10,107 nucleotides of DNA from Flavobacteriales bacterium (GTDB lineage: Bacteria; Bacteroidota; Bacteroidia; Flavobacteriales; Flavobacteriaceae): positions 1-10,107 of the forward strand of contig JALVDN010000214.1 of assembly GCA_027008965.1 (NCBI GenBank). The letters run 5' to 3'. Each line of letters opens with the position of its first letter. The first letter of the stretch is position 1. The notes under the pieces were generated by a model. It saw only the letters and a list, made by a program, of their open reading frames with translations, had not been told where the DNA came from and did no database searches. The position numbers and the translations under genes are program-made. Below are positions 1 to 5,153 of this stretch, one piece after another.

Positions 1-154
1 TGCTTCAAAAATAAAATATATAACCAAGTTTTGTTCTTTTTGCCGATAACTGCATTGACCATCCTTGCCATAGCTTCGGCTATGCCTACGGATGGCCGGC
101 TTTGTTCTCAACAAAAATAACTACAACGTTATTCTACATTTTATACTTGAAGCA
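1..154. repeat. Long imperfect palindrome with a UUCG-capped central hairpin
   Basis: Bases 1-17 match the reverse complement of 138-154 at 15 of 17 positions. The similarity continues more weakly inward: the segment around 27-50 resembles the reverse complement of about 103-128, sharing TTTTTG and GAnAAC blocks. The centre is a hairpin at 59-95: inner stem CATAGC (69-74) with GCTATG (79-84) around a TTCG loop closed by C-G, and outer stem CCATCC (59-64) with GGATGG (90-95) across a small internal loop. The inverted-repeat midpoint (77.5) and the hairpin loop centre (76.5) nearly coincide, so the whole stretch can fold as one long hairpin. The left arm starts at the window edge and may extend further. 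No transposase is visible. It could be a MITE-like element, or the folded 3' end of an upstream transcript. The pairing is seen directly; the nature of the element is inferred. Confidence 0.5.
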
Positions 155-346
155 CCGCCTTGTTTTTGTGCTTGCGAGGAGGCTTGGAGCGAAGGCGATA
201 AGACCCCGCAGCAAGCGATACAAAAACCGGCTTGCCCGAGCCGAATTCAAGCGGACAGCCCGGTGACCACCGCATGAACACGCCACAGCATGAGCGAAGA
301 CGAAAGGATGTGGCATGTGTGAATGCGTGCGGGCAGGCGCCCTTTT
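155..346. other. GC-rich structured intergenic block, possible ncRNA or repeat
   Basis: GC content of 151-340 is about 59%, against about 25% for 341-450. No reading frame here resembles a known protein. Three stem-loops can be drawn. First, TTTTTGT (163-169) plus GCTTGC (170-175) pair with GCAAGC (211-216) and ACAAAAA (220-226), with a three-base bulge. Second, CGGCT (228-232) pairs with AGCCG (239-243). Third, a stepped stem has GCCCG (258-262) with CGGGC (330-334), CGCAT (271-275) with ATGCG (323-327), ACAC (278-281) with GTGT (317-320), and GCCACA (282-287) with TGTGGC (309-314). Between the second and third of these helices each strand carries GA (276-277 and 321-322), which could form tandem sheared G-A pairs. 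A short GGGC/GCCC stem followed by TTTT ends the block at 331-346. I do not recognise a known RNA family. The strand of any transcript is unknown; a near-consensus -7 motif TATACTTG (142-149) would suit the plus strand. Confidence 0.4.
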
Positions 347-456
347 CCAATAAAATCAAAAGAATTTAATTTTCTTCTGCTATGATGCGAATCTTAGTTT
401 TTCAAGAAAAAATTGTATATTTAATTTAAAATTGACCTCAAAAGAGAGCCAAATCT

Positions 457-2649
457 ATGATGAAAGAAATGTCATTGCATGATGCTTTGAAAAAATATTT
501 CGGGTTTGACAGTTTTCGCGGATTGCAAGAAGATGTGATCAAAAGTATTATGGAAGGCCATAACACCTTGGCTATCATGCCTACAGGAGGTGGAAAATCT
601 TTGACCTATCAATTGCCGGCAATGTTGAAGGAGGGCATGGCTATTGTGGTTTCTCCGCTTATTGCATTGATGAAAAATCAGGTGGATTCGGTGCGCGGCA
701 TATCCGAAGAACATGGGGTAGCGCATGTATTGAATTCCATGTTGACCAAGCAAGAACTGAAAGAAGTGATTGAAGATATCCGTAGCGGAAAGACCAAATT
801 GCTTTATATGGCTCCGGAATCGCTCAACAAACAGGAATATATTGACTTGCTCAAAGAAGCCAATGTCTCCTTTATGGCGGTGGATGAAGCGCATTGTATT
901 TCGGAATGGGGACATGATTTCAGGCCCGAATACCGGAATTTGAGAAATATTATCAACAGAATCAATCCGGATTTGCCGGTGATTGCCCTGACGGCAACGG
1001 CCACACCCAAAACACAGGATGATATTTTGAAAAATCTTGAAATTCAAGATGCTAATGTTTTTAAGGATTCATTCAACCGGCCTAATCTTTTTTATGAAGT
1101 GGTTCCCAAAACCAAAGATGTGGACAAGGAAATCATCAAGTTTATCAAACAACGGCCGGGGCAATCGGGAATCATTTATGCCCTCAGCAGGAAAAAAGTG
1201 GAAGAGTTGGCCCAATTTTTACAAATCAATGACATTAAAGCCGTGCCTTATCATGCCGGATTAAATGCCAAAACCCGGGCCTTGCATCAAGATATGTTTT
1301 TGCAGGAAGATGCGGATGTGGTGGTGGCCACCATAGCGTTCGGTATGGGCATTGACAAACCCGATGTGCGCTATGTGATTCATTATGATATCCCGAAAAG
1401 TTTGGAAAGTTATTATCAGGAAACCGGACGCGCGGGAAGAGATGGAGAATATGCTCATTGCTTGGCTTTTTATTCCTACAAGGATATTGAGAAATTGGAA
1501 AAATTCCTTTTTTCGGAAAAATCCAGTGTAGAGCGTGAAATAGGTTTGGCTCTATTGAATGAAGTGGTGGCTTATGCCGAAACTTCCATTTCCAGACGTC
1601 AGTTTCTTTTGGATTACTTTGGAGAAGAATTTGACCCGGCCAAAGATCCCGGCGGTGATATGGATGATAATGTGAGAAATCCCAAACCCAAAATTGAGGC
1701 TAAGGATGACGCGGTGAAAGTATTGTCACTCATCAAAGAAGTGAAAGGCGATTATAAAATCAACGATGTAATCAATATTTTAACCGGCGTGATGACGGCC
1801 CGGGTGACCACGCATAAAGGAAGTTTGGAGAAATTTTTGGGTATTGGAAAAGACAAGGACAAAGATTATTGGCATGCGGTGATACGTCATCTGTTGATTC
1901 ATAAAATGTTGTTGAAACAGATTGAAAATTTCGGGGTGTTGGAAATCACGGAAAAAGGATTGCAATTTTTGGAACAACCCGTTTCGTTTCAAATCACCGA
2001 AAATCACAAGTATTCCCAAGCGGGTGTTGGCACTCAGGTGATGAAACATTCCCACGGTGCGGATGAAACTTTGTTGAAATTGCTCAAAGAATTGCGAAAA
2101 GATATAGCTAAAAAGAAAGGGGTTCCCACTTATGTCATCTTCCAAGAAGGTTCTTTGGAGGATATGGCCATCAAATATCCCACATCCGTAGAAGAATTAA
2201 CAAAGATTTACGGTGTAGGCGAAGGAAAAGCCAGAAAATACGGAACTCCTTTTGTGGAGTTGATCAAAAAATATGTGGAAGAAAACGATATTGTCCGTCC
2301 GGATGATATTGTCATCAAATCCGCACCCAAACGTTCGGCTTTAAAAGCCTTTATTATTCAAAGTACGGATAGAAAAATTCCGTTGGAAGACATCATGCGT
2401 GCCAAATCGCTGGAATTGGACGAATTGATCAAAGAAATGGAACAACTGGTGTATATGGGCACCAAGTTGAACATTGACTATATTATCGATGAAATTTTTG
2501 ACGAGGATCAACAAGAAGAATTATTTGATTATTTCATGGAAGCCGAAAGAGATAAAATCAGCGATGCATTGGAAGAATTCGGTGATGAGTATGACGAAGA
2601 AGAATTGAGATTATACAGAATCAAGTTTATTTCCGATATGGCCAATTAA
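457..2649 (+). CDS. recQ: RecQ-family ATP-dependent DNA helicase
   Basis: RecQ helicases unwind DNA 3'-5' in recombination and stalled-fork repair in the cytoplasm. The 730-residue protein shows the whole SF2 core: the motif 0 region FGFDSFRGLQ (15-24), Walker A TGGGKS (43-48), DEAH (143-146), the RecQ aromatic loop around SEWGHDFRPEY (149-159), TATATP (179-184), and the motif VI arginines QETGRAGRDG (321-330). A winged-helix RQC region spans about 412-515 and an HRDC domain about 535-608. An acidic tail of about 120 residues follows, a length found in other Bacteroidota RecQ proteins as far as I recall. The four zinc-binding cysteines expected near 379-405 are absent: the only cysteines in the protein are C147 and C335. 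ATG codons at 457, 460 and 469 are all possible starts; 457 is used here. No clear Shine-Dalgarno site is seen. TATATTTA (416-423) is a one-mismatch -7 candidate. The gene stands alone, closed by its own terminator. Confidence 0.95.
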   Translation: MMKEMSLHDALKKYFGFDSFRGLQEDVIKSIMEGHNTLAIMPTGGGKSLTYQLPAMLKEGMAIVVSPLIALMKNQVDSVRGISEEHGVAHVLNSMLTKQELKEVIEDIRSGKTKLLYMAPESLNKQEYIDLLKEANVSFMAVDEAHCISEWGHDFRPEYRNLRNIINRINPDLPVIALTATATPKTQDDILKNLEIQDANVFKDSFNRPNLFYEVVPKTKDVDKEIIKFIKQRPGQSGIIYALSRKKVEELAQFLQINDIKAVPYHAGLNAKTRALHQDMFLQEDADVVVATIAFGMGIDKPDVRYVIHYDIPKSLESYYQETGRAGRDGEYAHCLAFYSYKDIEKLEKFLFSEKSSVEREIGLALLNEVVAYAETSISRRQFLLDYFGEEFDPAKDPGGDMDDNVRNPKPKIEAKDDAVKVLSLIKEVKGDYKINDVINILTGVMTARVTTHKGSLEKFLGIGKDKDKDYWHAVIRHLLIHKMLLKQIENFGVLEITEKGLQFLEQPVSFQITENHKYSQAGVGTQVMKHSHGADETLLKLLKELRKDIAKKKGVPTYVIFQEGSLEDMAIKYPTSVEELTKIYGVGEGKARKYGTPFVELIKKYVEENDIVRPDDIVIKSAPKRSALKAFIIQSTDRKIPLEDIMRAKSLELDELIKEMEQLVYMGTKLNIDYIIDEIFDEDQQEELFDYFMEAERDKISDALEEFGDEYDEEELRLYRIKFISDMAN

Positions 2650-2650
2650 A

Positions 2651-2680
2651 AAAACCGCCCGTAAAGGCGGTTTTCTTTTT
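2651..2680. terminator. Bidirectional rho-independent terminator
   Basis: A perfect 9-bp stem pairs 2651-2659 (AAAACCGCC) with 2666-2674 (GGCGGTTTT) around a six-base loop. On the plus strand a T-rich tract runs to 2681, starting one base after the recQ stop codon. On the minus strand the stem is followed by seven consecutive T residues, counting those within the stem, so it can also stop transcripts from the converging tRNA-His and acetyltransferase genes. Confidence 0.9.
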
Positions 2681-2687
2681 TAAGAAG

Positions 2688-2762
2688 GGTGGGTAATCGG
2701 ACTTGAACCGACGACCTCCTGAGCCACAGTCAGGCGCTCTAACCAACTGAGCTATACCCACC
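2688..2762 (-). tRNA. tRNA-His (anticodon GUG)
   Basis: Read on the minus strand, the acceptor arms GTGGGTA and TACCCAC pair fully. The D-arm TAGCTCAGTTGGTTAGAGC and a T-arm containing GGTTCAAGTCC are present. The anticodon stem CCTGA/TCAGG encloses the seven-base loop CTGTGGC with anticodon GTG. An extra G precedes the acceptor stem (complement of 2762) and faces C73 (complement of 2688), the G-1:C73 identity pair of histidine tRNAs. CCA is not encoded, so it must be added by CCA-adding enzyme. The gene lies between the acetyltransferase gene and the shared terminator. Confidence 0.97.
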
Positions 2763-2774
2763 GTATTAGCGATG

Positions 2775-2782
2775 CAAATATA
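2775..2782 (-). promoter_or_regulatory. -7 promoter element for tRNA-His
   Basis: The minus strand reads TATATTTG, an exact match to the Bacteroidota sigma-A -7 consensus TAnnTTTG. It ends 12 bases before the mature tRNA 5' end, leaving a short leader for RNase P to remove. No clear TTTG -33 element is seen at the usual distance. The tRNA therefore probably has its own promoter, although read-through from the upstream acetyltransferase gene is possible. Confidence 0.55.
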
Positions 2783-2821
2783 AAAAAAAGTCTTGAAAAA
2801 AATAGTTTTGACCGTTGAAGA

Positions 2822-3268
2822 TTAGTCGGGAGGATAATAGTCGCAATTGATCCATTCGTCATCTAATTCAACACCAAGCTTTTTGTAGAATTCAATGGCC
2901 GGTTTGTTCCATGACAAAACTTGCCACCTGACGCGTTTGGCATTCATCTCTCGTGCTTTATTCAATACGGCATCCAGTAGTGCTTTTCCTATTCCGTTTC
3001 CTCTGTATTTTTCTTTCACATATAAATCATCCAAATATAATGACTTTCCCACCCAAGTGTAGTAAACGGGATAAAACAATGCAAAGCCAACAATTTCTCC
3101 ATCAGATTTTTCGGCTACCAAAATTTCAAAAAAATCTTTTTCTTCCTGCATTTGTTCAACCGTATTGGTGACTTTTTCCGGAGCTTTTTCAAAAAGAGCC
3201 AATTCTTTAATCAGACCTAATACGGCCTCAAAATCTTTCCCGGTTGCTTGACGAATTTTGAAATTCAT
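2822..3268 (-). CDS. GNAT-family N-acetyltransferase, SSAT/thialysine-acetyltransferase-like
   Basis: This 148-residue protein is a single GNAT domain that would move an acetyl group from acetyl-CoA to an amine. The acetyl-CoA pyrophosphate loop RGNGIG is at 89-94, preceded by the strand SLYLDDLYV (76-84). The WQVLSWNKPAIEFYKKLG block (115-132) is the C-terminal core with the conserved Asn and Tyr. These blocks resemble the diamine (spermidine/spermine) and thialysine acetyltransferase subfamily (LYLEDLYV, WQVLDWN), so a small polyamine or lysine-analogue amine is the likely substrate, but that is inference. The length is typical for a one-domain GNAT. The gene lies on the opposite strand to its long neighbours, diverging from mraZ and upstream of tRNA-His. 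I recall a GNAT gene next to mraZ in other flavobacteria, which suggests conserved synteny rather than a shared function. Confidence 0.85.
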   Translation of the reverse strand: MNFKIRQATGKDFEAVLGLIKELALFEKAPEKVTNTVEQMQEEKDFFEILVAEKSDGEIVGFALFYPVYYTWVGKSLYLDDLYVKEKYRGNGIGKALLDAVLNKAREMNAKRVRWQVLSWNKPAIEFYKKLGVELDDEWINCDYYPPD

Positions 3269-3296
3269 TTTTTATTGGCAATATAAAAAATAAAGC

Positions 3297-3330
3297 GGGT
3301 AAAAAAGATATGGTGATCCCTTTTTACCAT
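3297..3330. promoter_or_regulatory. Possible distal MraZ-like half-sites between GNAT gene and mraZ
   Basis: GGGTAAAAAA (3297-3306) differs by one base from the TGGTAAAAAA box near the mraZ promoter, and TTTTTACCA (3321-3329) is the same box in reverse orientation. ATGGT (3310-3314) and ACCAT (3326-3330) also form an inverted repeat. These sites lie 29-62 bases upstream of the GNAT start codon and about 75-105 bases upstream of the mraZ promoter boxes. They could serve either gene or be chance matches in AT-rich DNA. Confidence 0.25.
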
Positions 3331-3401
3331 TTTGTAACATATTGAATATCAACCGACAAGAATGTATTTAATTTTTTAACAAAAAAGTTTTCAACAATTT
3401 G

Positions 3402-3445
3402 TGGTAATATTTGGTAAAAAAAGGTAAAAAATTGTAGTTTTGGTA
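3402..3445 (+). promoter_or_regulatory. Tandem TGGTA repeats, probable MraZ operator
   Basis: Direct repeats with a 10-bp period: TGGTA at 3402 and 3412, AGGTA at 3422, a degenerate TTGTA at 3432, and TGGTA at 3441 (offset 9). E. coli MraZ is known to bind TGGGN direct repeats separated by five bases, so a GG-containing pentamer on a 10-bp helical repeat directly upstream of mraZ fits an autoregulatory operator. The repeats lie on and around the predicted -33 and -7 elements, so MraZ binding would be expected to block RNA polymerase. Confidence 0.65.
3410..3442 (+). promoter_or_regulatory. Promoter of the mraZ-led dcw operon
   Basis: TAGTTTTG (3435-3442) is an exact match to the Bacteroidota -7 consensus TAnnTTTG. 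TTTG at 3410-3413 lies 21 bases upstream, within the usual spacing of the -33 element. Transcription would start near 3447-3450, giving a leader of roughly 20 bases before the mraZ ATG at 3470. Both elements are embedded in the TGGTA repeat array. Confidence 0.65.
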
Positions 3446-3469
3446 ATTGGAAAGGCATGTCATGCGCAG

Positions 3470-3934
3470 ATGAAAATTTTAATCGGCACATATAATTCAA
3501 AAATGGATGGTCACGGCCGGGTGATGTTGCCCAAAGGCTTGCGTGATCAGTTGAAGGATATTGAAGACAAAGGTTTTGTTTTGAGGCGTGCCACCTTTTT
3601 TGACAATTTGGAATTACATCCACGTGATGAGTGGGAAAAATGGATGGAGAAATTGCTCAAAATCAATAAAACTTCACGCGAGAAGGTGAAACTCATATCG
3701 CTCATCAATGCCGGTGCACGGTTGGTTCAATTGGATAGTCACGGCCGGTTGCATTTACCCAAAGACTTAGTGAAAGCTTTGGATATCAAAAAAGAGGTGG
3801 TTATTGCATCGGAAGGAAACATTTTACAGATATGGAGCAAAGAGGCTTATGAACGTTTCTGGGAAGAAAACAGGGACGAGTTTCCTGATTTAATGGAGAA
3901 ATTACTGGATGAAAGCCAAGAAAATGATGACTGA
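3470..3934 (+). CDS. mraZ: MraZ, transcriptional regulator of the dcw operon
   Basis: MraZ is a DNA-binding protein that forms ring-like oligomers and represses its own operon in E. coli. The 154-residue product carries two SpoVT-AbrB-like halves, each with the family DxxxR signature: DGHGRVMLP (13-21) and DSHGRLHLP (89-97). The start is placed at the ATG at 3470 because the protein then begins MKILIGTYNSK, matching the usual MraZ N-terminus; an in-frame TTG at 3440 would add ten atypical residues and overlap the predicted promoter. The length is normal for the family. The C-terminus is acidic (DESQENDD). The stop codon overlaps the start of rsmH, so the two are probably translationally coupled. 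No Shine-Dalgarno sequence is apparent. Confidence 0.95.
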   Translation: MKILIGTYNSKMDGHGRVMLPKGLRDQLKDIEDKGFVLRRATFFDNLELHPRDEWEKWMEKLLKINKTSREKVKLISLINAGARLVQLDSHGRLHLPKDLVKALDIKKEVVIASEGNILQIWSKEAYERFWEENRDEFPDLMEKLLDESQENDD

Positions 3935-4847
3935 GAAAAAAACAACATATCATAAGCCCGTATTGCTGAAGGAGGCGGTGGATGCATTAAACATACATCC
4001 TGACGGCGTGTATGTTGATGTGACTTTTGGTGGCGGCGGTCATTCACGTGCCATTTTGGGAAAATTGGGCGAAAAAGGCCGGTTAATTGCTTTTGACCGG
4101 GATGAGGATGCACAAAAAAATGCAATAGAGGACCCCCGTTTTACACTCATCCGGTCGGACTACAGGTTTTTGAAAAATTTTTTGCGTTTGCATGGCATCA
4201 AGAAGATTGACGGTTTATTGGCGGATTTAGGCATTTCATCCCATCAGATTGATGAGCCTTCCAGAGGTTTCAGTACGCGCCATGATGCGCCCTTGGATAT
4301 GCGGATGGACACCGGACAACGCAAAACGGCCATAGAAGTGATCAATAAATACTCCGAAGAAGAATTAAAAAATATTTTAGAAACCTACGGAGAAGTGAAA
4401 AATGCAAAAAATATGGCTCGTGCCATAGTTAAGGCCCGAGAAGAGAAACCCATAGAGACCACCGGTCAGTTGGTGGAAATTGTGAGTAAACACATTCCCC
4501 AAAAATTAAAAAACAAAGTTTTGGCTAAAATATTTCAAGCCATACGTATTGAAGTGAATGAAGAGTTGGAATCACTCAAACAAATGTTGAAGCAGGCTCA
4601 AGAAGTCATTAAACCCGGTGGCAGATTGGCCGTGATCACCTATCATTCGCTGGAAGACAGGCTGGTGAAACGCTTTATTCAATCCGGAAATTTTGAAGGT
4701 GTGGTGGAAAAAGATTTTTATGGAAATGTGCATGTTCCGTTTAAGAAAACGGGTAAATTTATTGTTCCTTCCAAGGAAGAAATAGAAGAAAATCCGCGTG
4801 CCAGGAGTGCCAAGTTACGAGTTGCCGAAAAAATCCAAGAAAATTAG
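3927..4847 (+). CDS. rsmH: 16S rRNA (cytosine-N4)-methyltransferase RsmH (MraW)
   Basis: RsmH uses S-adenosylmethionine to methylate N4 of C1402 (E. coli numbering) in the decoding centre of 16S rRNA. From the ATG at 3927 the protein has 306 residues. It contains YHKPVLLKEAVDAL (8-21), the SAM-binding loop VDVTFGGGGHS (30-40), AFDRD (55-59), GLLADLGISS (96-105), the RGFS segment (113-116) with PLDMRMD (122-128), and near the C-terminus GGRLAVITYHSLEDR and NPRARSAKLRVAEK. All are characteristic of the family, as is the length. Starts at 3909, 3924 and 3927 are possible; 3927 gives the short N-terminus usual for RsmH and overlaps mraZ by 8 bases. ftsL follows after a 3-base gap. Place in the operon is standard for dcw clusters. 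Confidence 0.95.
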   Translation: MTEKKTTYHKPVLLKEAVDALNIHPDGVYVDVTFGGGGHSRAILGKLGEKGRLIAFDRDEDAQKNAIEDPRFTLIRSDYRFLKNFLRLHGIKKIDGLLADLGISSHQIDEPSRGFSTRHDAPLDMRMDTGQRKTAIEVINKYSEEELKNILETYGEVKNAKNMARAIVKAREEKPIETTGQLVEIVSKHIPQKLKNKVLAKIFQAIRIEVNEELESLKQMLKQAQEVIKPGGRLAVITYHSLEDRLVKRFIQSGNFEGVVEKDFYGNVHVPFKKTGKFIVPSKEEIEENPRARSAKLRVAEKIQEN

Positions 4848-4850
4848 GTT

Positions 4851-5153
4851 ATGGCATTCAATGATATTATAAGCGGAAATTTTTTTTGGAGACAAAACCG
4901 GTTGCAATTGTTTTATTTAATCGTGCTCGTATTATTTATCATGTTGAGTATTTGGCTGAGTCATATTTCAGACGAAAGAGCCCGGTATACCAATAAGTTA
5001 ATCAGAGAAAACAGAAAGCTTAAATCCGAATATGTGAGTTTGAAAAGTAAGTTGATGAAAAAACAACTCCGGTCGGAAGTTTATAAAAAAGTTAAAGATA
5101 GAGGTTTTATTATTCCCAAACGAAGACCTTATAAAATTGTAACGGAAGAATGA
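4851..5153 (+). CDS. ftsL: FtsL-like cell division protein
   Basis: This small bitopic membrane protein of 100 residues sits exactly where ftsL lies in dcw clusters, between rsmH and ftsI. A short cytoplasmic N-terminus (1-17, including FFWRQNR) is followed by one transmembrane helix (about 18-38). A periplasmic stretch rich in Lys, Glu, Arg and Leu (about 40-74) is likely coiled coil, and a basic tail (PKRRPYK, 89-95) follows. FtsL normally pairs with FtsB/DivIC through the coiled coil and activates FtsWI at the septum. Sequence conservation in FtsL is poor, so the call rests on topology, size and position. The stop codon overlaps the ftsI start by four bases (ATGA), implying translational coupling. 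Confidence 0.85.
   Translation: MAFNDIISGNFFWRQNRLQLFYLIVLVLFIMLSIWLSHISDERARYTNKLIRENRKLKSEYVSLKSKLMKKQLRSEVYKKVKDRGFIIPKRRPYKIVTEE

Noticed and set aside
92..359. Small open frames of 60-72 residues on both strands over the GC-rich block
   Set aside because: No recognisable domain, no start context, overlapping frames on both strands, and the composition follows from the GC-rich structured DNA. Treated as non-coding.
1..456. CRISPR array or tRNA in the left intergenic region
   Set aside because: No regularly spaced direct repeats and no tRNA-like arms were found; the structure present is inverted-repeat in type.
472..1047. Minus-strand open frame of 191 residues inside recQ
   Set aside because: It lies fully antisense to the helicase core and its composition is that of a reverse-strand shadow. 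The plus-strand frame has all the RecQ motifs.
2803..2810. Exact plus-strand TAGTTTTG -7 motif
   Set aside because: No plus-strand gene follows for over 650 bases and no -33 element lies at the right distance. Likely chance, though an antisense RNA to the GNAT gene cannot be excluded.
3440..3469. Upstream TTG start for mraZ
   Set aside because: It would add ten residues not typical of MraZ and begins inside the predicted -7 element.
3909..3926. Upstream ATG starts for rsmH at 3909 and 3924
   Set aside because: They deepen the overlap with mraZ and give a longer N-terminus than RsmH usually has. Kept as alternatives only.
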